From CAYWBU01 sp942491525 (GTDB lineage: Bacteria > Desulfobacterota > Desulfomonilia > UBA1062), in NCBI GenBank assembly GCA_942491525.1, contig CALOBW010000020.1, forward strand, positions 1 through 64,000: DNA of 64,000 nucleotides, written 5' to 3'. The notes under the pieces were generated by a model. The model ran no database searches and had not been told where the DNA came from. It saw only the letters and a program-made list of their open reading frames with translations. The translations under genes were made by a program, and so were the position numbers. Below, one piece after another: positions 57,754 through 64,000 of this stretch. How positions within the stretch are numbered: position 1 is the stretch's first letter; each line of letters opens with the position of its first letter.

Positions 57754-58235
57754 GAATCATGCTGACATTTGCAGGAATCGATCTCACAGGAGATCAGCTC
57801 GCCGGTCTCAATATATGAACGGAACCTGACCAGCCAGTTGGGGTCTGCCGTATCATCCTTCAACGCACCGGCAAACTCGATAAACTTCAGCAGCCGCTCC
57901 ATCGTGTCGGCGCTCATGTTGTGCTCAAGCTGGCAGGCATCGCGCTCTGCAGTCTCTTCATCAACACCCAGCACCTGATTGAGAAACGAGTAGATAATCT
58001 TATGCCGGTGATAGACTTCGTGCGCAATGGCTGAGCCGGCCGGAGTGAGCCGCAGTGAGCCGTAACGCTCATGATTGATCAGATCCTTCTCCACCAGAGA
58101 CTTGACAGCCGCAACCACACTGGGCTTCTTGACCCCCAGGCGTTCGGCCACGTCACGCACGCGCACCGATTCATCTTCTTCACTAAGGATCAGGATTGTT
58201 TCAAGATAGTCTTCAAGGCTCTGGGAAAGGGTCAT
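57750..58235 (-). CDS. DtxR/MntR-family metal-dependent regulator
   Basis: A 161-residue regulator. The N-terminal winged helix (DYLETILILSEEDESVRVRD, LGVKKPSVVAAVKSLVEKDL) is followed by the dimerisation/metal domain with HEVYHRHKIIYSFL, CQLEHNMS (metal-binding Cys/Glu/His) and a helical end. There is no SH3-like third domain, as in MntR. The C terminus is Cys-rich (CEIDSCKCQHDS), which is unusual and may add metal binding. GAGGTG precedes ATG. A GTTAG-N6-CTAAC palindrome lies 17-32 bp upstream, a likely self-operator. Confidence 0.88.
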   Translation of the reverse strand: MTLSQSLEDYLETILILSEEDESVRVRDVAERLGVKKPSVVAAVKSLVEKDLINHERYGSLRLTPAGSAIAHEVYHRHKIIYSFLNQVLGVDEETAERDACQLEHNMSADTMERLLKFIEFAGALKDDTADPNWLVRFRSYIETGELISCEIDSCKCQHDS

Positions 58236-58251
58236 AATTTCACCTCAGTCT

Positions 58252-58267
58252 GTTAGTATAATCTAAC
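58252..58267. promoter_or_regulatory. Likely DtxR/MntR-type operator
   Basis: GTTAGTATAATCTAAC has perfect 5-bp inverted arms, close to the TTAG-N6-CTAA pattern of this family, between the regulator and the DAHP synthase leader. Confidence 0.6.
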
Positions 58268-58352
58268 TATACCCGCAACCCGCCTTTGTCAAGAGTACGC
58301 CAATTCAGAAAAGGGGTTGCATCTATCCATAGATTCAGTTATTGATATCTCC

Positions 58353-58421
58353 ATGCAGAAAATATTCGCCGATAACTATTATTATTTTTGGTTTATCTTT
58401 ACAGGACCACCTGTCGGCTGA
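58353..58421 (+). CDS. Aromatic leader peptide (attenuation control)
   Basis: A 22-codon ORF, ATG to TGA, reading MQKIFADNYYYFWFIFTGPP-VG. Residues 9-16 are Tyr-Tyr-Tyr-Phe-Trp-Phe-Ile-Phe, so ribosomes would stall here when charged Tyr-, Phe- or Trp-tRNA is scarce. It is directly upstream of DAHP synthase, the first committed enzyme for all three amino acids. After it come an intrinsic terminator (58444-58484) and a competing antiterminator. The ORF has no strong ribosome binding site, the main weakness. It resembles the pheA, pheST and trp leaders of proteobacteria in design, not in sequence. Confidence 0.8.
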   Translation: MQKIFADNYYYFWFIFTGPPVG

Positions 58422-58458
58422 TCTGTACAAAAATCAAATAAACAGAGGCCGCGGGTGG
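58407..58458 (+). promoter_or_regulatory. Predicted antiterminator of aromatic attenuator
   Basis: CCACC (58407-58411) and CGGC (58415-58418) can pair with GGTGG (58454-58458) and GCCG (58448-58451). That pairing uses bases of the terminator's left arm. It overlaps the end of the leader ORF, so a ribosome reaching the TGA would block it and permit termination. Confidence 0.65.
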
Positions 58459-58484
58459 CAAAACCCCGCGGCCTCTTCTTTTAT
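58444..58484 (+). terminator. Rho-independent attenuator terminator
   Basis: AGAGGCCGCGGG (58444-58455) and CCCGCGGCCTCT (58465-58476) form a perfect 12-bp stem followed by TTCTTTTAT. It lies between leader peptide and DAHP synthase gene. Confidence 0.9.
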
Positions 58485-58528
58485 CCTGGTCGCGGAAATC
58501 CTCCCAAGTCTCACAAAAGGAGAATGAA

Positions 58529-59548
58529 ATGATTATTTCGATGAAAAAGGACGCGACGGAAAAGGACATTCAGCATGTAAAGGAGCTGATCGAAGAGTTC
58601 GGCTTCAAGGCCAACATGATTCGCGGCTCAGAGCGGGTTGTTTTCGGTGCCGTAGGTGACGACCGCAGCAAGAGCAAGCTGATTGCACTTGAGGCCCAGC
58701 CCGGAGTAGAAAAAGCCATCCCGATTCTGGCTCCCTACAAGCTGGCCTCACGCGAGACCCACCCCGAAGACTCCATCGTGGACATCGGCATGGGCGTAAA
58801 GGTCGGTGGCGGCAACTTCACCGTCATGGCCGGCCCCTGCGCCGTTGAGTCCCAGGAGCAGATCAATGAGGTGGTTGAGGCAATCCAGGCCAGCGGTGCG
58901 CACATTCTACGCGGCGGCGCCTTCAAGCCGCGCACATCCCCCTACTCTTTCCAGGGTCTCAAACTGGATGGCCTGATCATCCTGGCCAAAGCCAAGGCCC
59001 AGTACAACATCCCGGTCATCACCGAGGTCATCGACTTCACCAGCATCGATGAGGCCCAGCAGTACGCCGACATCCTTCAAATAGGCGCACGCAACATTCA
59101 AAATTTCCAGCTATTAAAAGCGGTAGCCAAGGCCGGCAAACCGGTGCTGCTCAAACGCGGCATGGCGACCACCATCGAGGAGTTCCTCATGTCAGCCGAG
59201 TACATCCTGGCCGGCGGTAACTCCGATGTCATCCTCTGCGAGCGCGGCATCCGCACCTTTGAGACCGCCACCCGCAACACCCTCGATCTGAGTGCCGTGC
59301 CGGTGCTTAAGGAGAAGACCCATCTGCCGGTCATCATCGACCCCTCCCACGCCACCGGCCACGCCAAGTACGTCGAGCCCCTGGCCCTGGCTGCCGTGGC
59401 TGCCGGCGCTGACGGACTCATGATTGAGGTCCACCCGACCCCCGAGAAGGCTCTCTCGGACGGCCCCCAGTCCCTGCGCCCGGCCGAGTTCCAGGCCATG
59501 ATGCAGAAGGTCAAGGCCATCAGCGAAGTGGTGGGCAAGAAACTCTGA
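58529..59548 (+). CDS. aroF: 3-deoxy-7-phosphoheptulonate synthase (DAHP synthase)
   Basis: A 339-residue type I-beta enzyme that condenses PEP and erythrose 4-phosphate, opening the shikimate pathway. The N-terminal ~70 residues form the ferredoxin-like regulatory domain (MIISMKKDATEKDIQHVKEL), which mediates feedback inhibition in relatives. The barrel has MAGPCAVES, RGGAFKPRTSPYSFQG, GARNIQNFQLL, LLKRGMATTIEEF, PVIIDPSHATGH and MIEVHPTPEKALSDGPQS. It is controlled by the upstream attenuator. AAAGGAG precedes the start, and a hairpin (59555-59582) follows; no other aromatic genes are in this operon. Confidence 0.95.
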   Translation: MIISMKKDATEKDIQHVKELIEEFGFKANMIRGSERVVFGAVGDDRSKSKLIALEAQPGVEKAIPILAPYKLASRETHPEDSIVDIGMGVKVGGGNFTVMAGPCAVESQEQINEVVEAIQASGAHILRGGAFKPRTSPYSFQGLKLDGLIILAKAKAQYNIPVITEVIDFTSIDEAQQYADILQIGARNIQNFQLLKAVAKAGKPVLLKRGMATTIEEFLMSAEYILAGGNSDVILCERGIRTFETATRNTLDLSAVPVLKEKTHLPVIIDPSHATGHAKYVEPLALAAVAAGADGLMIEVHPTPEKALSDGPQSLRPAEFQAMMQKVKAISEVVGKKL

Positions 59549-59554
59549 TATCAG

Positions 59555-59582
59555 GCGGGGGACGACTCGTTCGTTCCCCCGC
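59555..59582 (+). terminator. Hairpin after DAHP synthase
   Basis: GCGGGGG (59555-59561) pairs with CCCCCGC (59576-59582), extended by ACG/CGT with a bulge. The T-run is short. Confidence 0.6.
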
Positions 59583-59600
59583 AAACGTTAATGTCAATCC

Positions 59601-59630
59601 TTGACAAAGCCCGACTCCCGGCACTATAAA
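59601..59630 (+). promoter_or_regulatory. Strong sigma-70 promoter for FmdB-type gene and moaC
   Basis: TTGACA (59601-59606) and TATAAA (59625-59630) with an 18-bp spacer, ~30 bp ahead of the AAGGAGG site of the next gene. Confidence 0.8.
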
Positions 59631-59662
59631 AGCTTTCCGTAACAGAGTTAAGGAGGACGCAT

Positions 59663-59869
59663 ATGCCCATCTATGAATACAAGTGCACCGAGTGCGGTCA
59701 TCAGTTCGATGCCCTGCAGAGCTTCAGCGAAGCACCCAAGACCGAGTGCCCCAAGTGCAAGGGAGCGGTCAAGAAACTGATTTCACAGTCAGCCTTCCAC
59801 CTCAAAGGCAACGGCTGGTACGCAACCGATTTCGCCGGCAAGAGCTCCAGCAGCTCTTCCGAATCATAA
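59663..59869 (+). CDS. FmdB-type zinc-ribbon protein
   Basis: A 68-residue protein with two CxxC pairs: CTECGHQFDAL and CPKCKG, which form a zinc ribbon. MPIYEYKC at the N terminus is the hallmark of the FmdB family of putative regulatory proteins. The C terminus is Ser-rich (GKSSSSSSES). The function is unknown; members are often near formamidase, folate or tRNA genes. Here it is cotranscribed with moaC 10 bp downstream. Confidence 0.85.
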   Translation: MPIYEYKCTECGHQFDALQSFSEAPKTECPKCKGAVKKLISQSAFHLKGNGWYATDFAGKSSSSSSES

Positions 59870-59879
59870 AGGAGATCCC

Positions 59880-60359
59880 ATGAAACTCAGCCATCTTGAT
59901 TCCGAAGGAAATATCAGGATGGTTGACGTGGGCGACAAGAACCCCAGCCGCCGCGTGGCTGTTGCCAGCGGCCGCATCAGCATGTCAGCAGAGGCCTTCC
60001 AGGCCATCATCAACGGCGAGATCAAGAAGGGCAACGTGCTGGCCACAGCCAAGGTAGCCGCCATCATGGCCGCCAAGCGCACCGCGGACACCATCCCGCT
60101 CTGCCACCCCCTGCCAATCTCCCAGATCGAAGTTGAGTTTGAACCCGATGCGCAGAGCAGCTCCATCCGCGCCGAAATCACGGTCAGGGTCGACGGCAAG
60201 ACCGGCGTAGAGATGGAAGCCATGCATGCCACCACAGTCGCCCTGCTGACCATCTACGACATGGCCAAGGCCGTCGACAAGGGCATGGTCATGAGTGAGA
60301 TCTGCCTGCTGAGCAAATCCGGCGGCAAGAGCGGCGAATACCTCCGTCAGGAAGATTAA
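59880..60359 (+). CDS. moaC: Cyclic pyranopterin monophosphate synthase
   Basis: A 159-residue MoaC, second step of molybdenum-cofactor synthesis (with MoaA it makes cPMP from GTP). MVDVGDKNPSRRVAVASGRI at the N terminus, the catalytic PLCHPLPIS region (His), EMEAMHATTVALLTIYDMAK and a C-terminal LLSKSGGKSG loop are all characteristic. Length is normal. AAGGAGAT precedes the start. Other moa genes are not in this window. Confidence 0.95.
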   Translation: MKLSHLDSEGNIRMVDVGDKNPSRRVAVASGRISMSAEAFQAIINGEIKKGNVLATAKVAAIMAAKRTADTIPLCHPLPISQIEVEFEPDAQSSSIRAEITVRVDGKTGVEMEAMHATTVALLTIYDMAKAVDKGMVMSEICLLSKSGGKSGEYLRQED

Positions 60360-60535
60360 TTTTTTACAGCATATCGCTGAAATATCTATATTTTCAGTCA
60401 AATAAAAATTGCCCTCTAATTATTTTCTGGCTTTTTATTATAATTTCTATATATTAGCGGCGCATAAGAATTCTCAGCATCACCCGAAAGGACCGCTTTC
60501 CTGTGTGTGTTTAGAATATTGAAAAGGAAAACATT
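60360..60535. other. AT-rich leader region of the helicase gene
   Basis: Contains TATAAT at 60439-60444 (no good -35 box at the right distance) and a GAAAG/CTTTC stem about 40 bp before the AAGGAA site. A long mRNA leader is plausible; nothing else is seen. Confidence 0.45.
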
Positions 60536-62155
60536 ATGGAAAAATTTAAGGCCCTCGGCCTTTCGGACAACATGCTTAAAGCCCTCAGCAAAAAGGGTTT
60601 CGAAGAACCATCTCCCATCCAGGAAAAGGTCATCCCCTACCTGCTCGACAACGCCAAGGATGTCATGGCACAGGCCCAGACCGGCACCGGCAAGACGGCC
60701 GCCTTCGGCATACCCATCATCGAGCAGATCGACGCCCGCGCCAAGCACACCAAGGCCCTAGTGCTGGCCCCGACGCGCGAACTGGCCATCCAGGTGGCTG
60801 AAGAGATCAACAGCTTCAAGGGCACCAAAAAACTGAACATCCTGCCGGTCTACGGCGGCCAGGATATGGGCCTGCAGCTCAAGCACCTCAGACGCGGCGC
60901 CGACATCGTCGTGGGCACCCCGGGTCGAACCCTCGACCACCTCAAGCGCGGCACCCTGAATATCGAAAGCATCAACTTCCTGGTGCTGGACGAGGCCGAC
61001 GAGATGCTCAACATGGGCTTCAAAGAGGAGATCGAAGCGATTCTGGAGTTTGCCCCGGCGGAACGCCAGACCCTGCTCTTCTCAGCCACCATGCCCAAGA
61101 CCATCATCGGGATCGCCAAGCGCTACATGCGCGAATACGACACCATCAGCGTCAAGTCCGAGCAGGTCACCACCAGCCTGACCGACCAGATCTACTTCGA
61201 GGTTCATGAACAGGACAAATTTGAGGCGCTCTGCCGCATCATCGATATGGAACCGGAATTCTACGGCCTGGTCTTCTGCCGTACCCGCGTTGACACCTCA
61301 GAGATTGCCGCCAAGCTGGAGGCCCGCGGCTACGACGCCGACGCCCTGCACGGTGAGATCACCCAGAGCCAGCGCCTCAGAATCCTGCAGCGTTTCCGCG
61401 ACGGCAAGATCAACATCATGACCGCCACCGACGTGGCCGCCCGCGGCATCGACATCAGCAACCTGACCCACGTCATCAACTACACCCTGCCCCAGGACCC
61501 CGAGTCCTACGTGCACCGCATCGGCCGCACCGGCCGCGCCGGCAACGAGGGTACCGCCATCACCTTTGTCACACCCAAGGAGTACCGCGGCCTCTCATTC
61601 ATCAAGCGCAGCTCTGGCGCCAACATCCGCAAGGGGCAGATCCCCAAGGTTGACGAAGTCATCGCCGCCAAGAAGATCAAGATCAAGAGCGTGATCGAAA
61701 CCGTCCTCAATGAAGAGGAACTTCAGCCCTATGACTCCCTGGCCCTGGAGATGCTCAACAACGGCGTCCATCCCGTTGACCTGGTGGCCGCCTGTCTGCG
61801 ATTCACCTTTGAGAACGAGCTCGACAGCAGCCACTACCATGATATCCGCCAGGTCACAGCCCCATCAATTGACCGCAAGGGCCGCACCCGCCTCTTCGTG
61901 GCCAAGGGCCGCAAGCACAACATCCAGAATCCGGCCCAGATGGCGCGCTTCATCCGCCAGCAGACCGGCATCCAGGAGCAGCAGGTGCGCGATATCCAGA
62001 TCTTCGACCAGTTCACCTTCGTCAGCGTGCCCTTCAGCGACGCTGAAGATATCCTGCGCAAATTCCGCAACCAGAAGGGGCGCCCCTTGATCACCAAGGC
62101 CAAACCCGATAACCGCGACTTCAAAAAGCGCGAATACAAGGGCAAGAAGAAATAA
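60536..62155 (+). CDS. deaD: DEAD-box RNA helicase (DeaD/CsdA type)
   Basis: A 539-residue ATP-dependent RNA helicase. Motifs in order: Q motif (SPIQEKVIP), AQTGTGKT (47-54), PTRELAIQ, GTPGR, DEAD (152-155), SAT (183-185), and HRIGRTGRAG. The C-terminal third carries a DbpA-type RNA-binding domain (TRLFVAKGRKHNIQNPAQMA, QQVRDIQIFDQFTFVSVPF) and a basic tail (FKKREYKGKKK). Relatives help ribosome assembly and mRNA decay at low temperature. The 176-bp upstream region is AT-rich with a GAAAG-CTTTC hairpin; such leaders can give cold-shock control. A strong terminator follows. Confidence 0.93.
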   Translation: MEKFKALGLSDNMLKALSKKGFEEPSPIQEKVIPYLLDNAKDVMAQAQTGTGKTAAFGIPIIEQIDARAKHTKALVLAPTRELAIQVAEEINSFKGTKKLNILPVYGGQDMGLQLKHLRRGADIVVGTPGRTLDHLKRGTLNIESINFLVLDEADEMLNMGFKEEIEAILEFAPAERQTLLFSATMPKTIIGIAKRYMREYDTISVKSEQVTTSLTDQIYFEVHEQDKFEALCRIIDMEPEFYGLVFCRTRVDTSEIAAKLEARGYDADALHGEITQSQRLRILQRFRDGKINIMTATDVAARGIDISNLTHVINYTLPQDPESYVHRIGRTGRAGNEGTAITFVTPKEYRGLSFIKRSSGANIRKGQIPKVDEVIAAKKIKIKSVIETVLNEEELQPYDSLALEMLNNGVHPVDLVAACLRFTFENELDSSHYHDIRQVTAPSIDRKGRTRLFVAKGRKHNIQNPAQMARFIRQQTGIQEQQVRDIQIFDQFTFVSVPFSDAEDILRKFRNQKGRPLITKAKPDNRDFKKREYKGKKK

Positions 62156-62156
62156 C

Positions 62157-62193
62157 AAGAAAGGCGAGAACATCAGTTCTCGCCTTTCTTTGT
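62157..62193 (+). terminator. Intrinsic terminator after deaD
   Basis: A 15-bp perfect stem (62157-62171 and 62176-62190) containing GAAAGGCGAGAAC, loop ATCA, then TGTTC. It follows the deaD stop by 1 bp. Confidence 0.88.
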
Positions 62194-62203
62194 TCAACGC
62201 ATA

Positions 62204-62219
62204 GCGGCCCGAAGGCCGC
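62204..62219 (-). terminator. Hairpin after typA
   Basis: On the minus strand GCGGCC, TTCG loop, GGCCGC follows the typA stop. The UUCG-type tetraloop is very stable; a T-run is missing. Confidence 0.55.
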
Positions 62220-62224
62220 AGCTT

Positions 62225-64000
62225 CTACTTTTCCAGATTGGCAAACTTCTCCTTCTTCTTCAGAATGGCACGCTTGGTGGCATCAAGCTCCATCTTTCTG
62301 AGGCGGATATTTTCCGGCGTCACCTCGACCAGCTCATCTTCGGCAATGAACTCAATGGCCTGATCCAGCGAGAGCAGACGCGGCGGACGCAGGGTCACAG
62401 TATTGTCGGAACCGGAAGCGCGCATGTTGGTGAGCTGCTTCTCCTTCGTGATGTTGACATCCATATCGCCATTTCTATTGCGCTCGCCGATCATCATGCC
62501 GGTGTAGACCGGCGTGCCGACCTTGCAGAAAAGCTCACCGCGGTCAACCATGGCCAGCGCGGCGTAGGTGGTAACCTTGCCGGGACGGTCAGCCACCAGG
62601 GCGCCGGAGTTGCGCTGCGGGATGGGGCCGTACCAGGGCTCATAGCCTTCAAAGAGGGCGTTCATGATGCCCGAACCTTTGGTGTCGGTCATAAACTGGC
62701 TTCTAAAACCGATCAAACCGCGCGACGGGATGATGAACTCAAGATTGACGCGGCCGTGACCGTTGTTGATCAGGTTTTCCATGCGCCCCTTGCGGGTGGC
62801 AAGTTTCTCGGTAATGGTGCCCACAAACTCTTCGGGCACGTCCAGATAGACATGTTCGGTAGGCTCCATGACGGTGCCGTCAACCTCCTTGGTGATGACC
62901 CGCGGCTTGGATACCATGAACTCATAACCCTCGCGGCGCATGGTTTCAATCAGGATGGCCATCTGCAGCTCTCCGCGGCCGCAGACTTCAAAGGCATCGG
63001 CGCGCTCCAGCGGGTTAATGCGGATGGCAACATTCCAGAGGGTCTCCTTCTCAAGGCGGGCCTTGATATGACGCGAAGTCAGATATTTGCCCTCCTGGCC
63101 AGCAAAGGGACCATTGTTGACATAGAAGATCATGGAGACGGTGGGCTCATCAACCTTGATGCGCGGCAGCGGCTTGGCATCGTTCTCATCCGAGATGGTA
63201 TCTCCGATCTTAACGCCGTCGATTCCGGCCACGGCGATAATGTCACCGGCCTCGGCCTCTTCCACCGGCATCTTCTTGAGGCCGTTGAAACTGTAGAGGG
63301 CCGAGAACTTGACCCCGCGCCGGGTGCCCTCTTCACCAACCAGGGCATAGTTCCGATTCATGGCCAGCCGTCCGTTGGTCAGGCGACCGATGGCGATCTG
63401 CCCCACATAGGAGTCATAATCAAGGCTGGCCACCAGAAACTGCGGAATGTGCTCATCATCAGCTTCAGGGCCGGGAATCACATCAATGATCGTATCGAAG
63501 AGCGGCCGCAGATCGGCGCTGTCATCGCCCATAGCCTTGTGGGCGATACCCTCTTTGGCATTGGTGAACAGTACCGGGAAATCGATCTGCTCTTCGCTGG
63601 CATCCAGATCGATGAATAGATCATAGACTTCGTCGATAACTTCACCGATGCGCTCATCGGGCCGGTCGATCTTGTTGATCACCAGAATGATGGGCAGCTT
63701 CTTGGCCAGGGCCTTGCGCACCACGAAGCGGGTCTGGGGCAGCGGCCCCTCACTGGAGTCAACCAGCAGGATGGCGCCGTCGACCAGATTGAGCGAGCGC
63801 TCAACTTCACCGCCGAAATCGGCGTGACCCGGGGTGTCGACAATGTTGATCTTAGTGTCGCCGTACTGTACGGCGGTGTTTTTGGCCGAGATAGTGATGC
63901 CGCGCTCACGCTCCAGATCCATGGAATCCATGACCCGGTCATCAATCTTCTGATGATCACCAAAGGTGCCGCTCTGTCTGAGCATCCCGTCCACAAGGGT
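62225..64000 (-). CDS. typA: GTP-binding protein TypA/BipA (5' end cut by window)
   Basis: The C-terminal ~590 residues of the translation-factor GTPase BipA, continuing beyond position 64000 (frame reads TLVDGMLRQSG at the edge). Only the first ~20 codons with the GHVDHGKT P-loop are missing. Visible parts: RERGITI (switch I), DTPGHADFGGEV (switch II), NKIDR, and later GRGELQM, GTITEKLATRKGRMENL, SRGLIGFRSQFMTDTKGSGIM typical of BipA. It acts on the 50S/70S ribosome during stress or low temperature, and is beside deaD, another cold-related ribosome factor. Confidence 0.95.
   Translation of the reverse strand, partial: TLVDGMLRQSGTFGDHQKIDDRVMDSMDLERERGITISAKNTAVQYGDTKINIVDTPGHADFGGEVERSLNLVDGAILLVDSSEGPLPQTRFVVRKALAKKLPIILVINKIDRPDERIGEVIDEVYDLFIDLDASEEQIDFPVLFTNAKEGIAHKAMGDDSADLRPLFDTIIDVIPGPEADDEHIPQFLVASLDYDSYVGQIAIGRLTNGRLAMNRNYALVGEEGTRRGVKFSALYSFNGLKKMPVEEAEAGDIIAVAGIDGVKIGDTISDENDAKPLPRIKVDEPTVSMIFYVNNGPFAGQEGKYLTSRHIKARLEKETLWNVAIRINPLERADAFEVCGRGELQMAILIETMRREGYEFMVSKPRVITKEVDGTVMEPTEHVYLDVPEEFVGTITEKLATRKGRMENLINNGHGRVNLEFIIPSRGLIGFRSQFMTDTKGSGIMNALFEGYEPWYGPIPQRNSGALVADRPGKVTTYAALAMVDRGELFCKVGTPVYTGMMIGERNRNGDMDVNITKEKQLTNMRASGSDNTVTLRPPRLLSLDQAIEFIAEDELVEVTPENIRLRKMELDATKRAILKKKEKFANLEK

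Noticed and set aside
1..64000. tRNA, rRNA or other classic RNA genes
   Set aside because: No cloverleaf with a TTC-A/G loop and CCA-like end, and no rRNA sequence, was noticed on either strand; a covariance-model scan was not possible here.

Overview
This window looks like chromosome of a Gram-negative, probably strictly anaerobic chemoheterotroph. Lipoprotein signals, Sec signal peptides and a secreted RHS system imply two membranes. An ATP-driven 2-hydroxyacyl-CoA dehydratase with its radical activase, and methylglyoxal synthase, suggest fermentative anaerobic metabolism. GatCAB implies tRNA-dependent amidation. Ribosome binding sites are ordinary GGAGG. I cannot fix the phylum from this stretch: the gene set fits several Desulfobacterota-, Lentisphaerota- or Cloacimonadota-like lineages. 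Most genes are GC-rich, but the RHS locus (3.4-14.6 kb) is visibly AT-richer and mosaic. No tRNA, rRNA or CRISPR array was seen.

Layout. 0.1-3.4 kb: a metallophosphoesterase whose 3' end is duplicated among GGGGACGG palindromes, a winged-helix regulator, and an IS110-family element with a candidate bridge-RNA region. 3.4-14.6 kb (minus strand): a nine-gene operon encoding five exported tail-fibre-like proteins with near-identical C termini, an RHS protein split over three separately exported polypeptides, and a candidate immunity protein. 14.7-18.8 kb: gatC-gatA-gatB-mtnA-cupin. 18.9-28.7 kb: acyl-CoA ligase, methylglyoxal synthase, two chemoreceptors, a class II aldolase, a TetR regulator, and a lipoprotein amidase-like enzyme. 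28.7-37.4 kb: a carbohydrate-type regulon (FGGY kinase, EEP phosphohydrolase, MFS transporter, class III aminotransferase, two class II aldolases) around a second TetR regulator. 37.4-45.5 kb: endonuclease IV, MtfA-type peptidase, an ECF sigma/anti-sigma group with glycogen-binding-like domains, and an exported phospholipase-D-like protein. 45.6-51.2 kb: a CoA ligase / two dehydratase subunits / SDR / activase operon. 51.3-64 kb: TPR protein, PilZ protein, dapF-guaA-PurF-like-MFS, a DtxR-type regulator, DAHP synthase behind an attenuator, an FmdB-type protein, moaC, a DEAD-box helicase, and typA cut by the window edge.

Most notable: (1) the three-piece exported RHS operon with its repeated fibre-like partners; (2) four promoters (23.8, 33.4, 34.3 and 34.5 kb) with the same palindromic operator placed 4-5 bp after the -10 box, which tie the dispersed aldolase, kinase and aminotransferase genes into one predicted TetR regulon; (3) a previously unlisted 22-residue leader peptide rich in Tyr/Phe/Trp, followed by mutually exclusive hairpins ahead of DAHP synthase; (4) a class II aldolase paralogue lacking two of three zinc ligands, next to an intact one; (5) a PurF-like protein without the N-terminal glutaminase cysteine.
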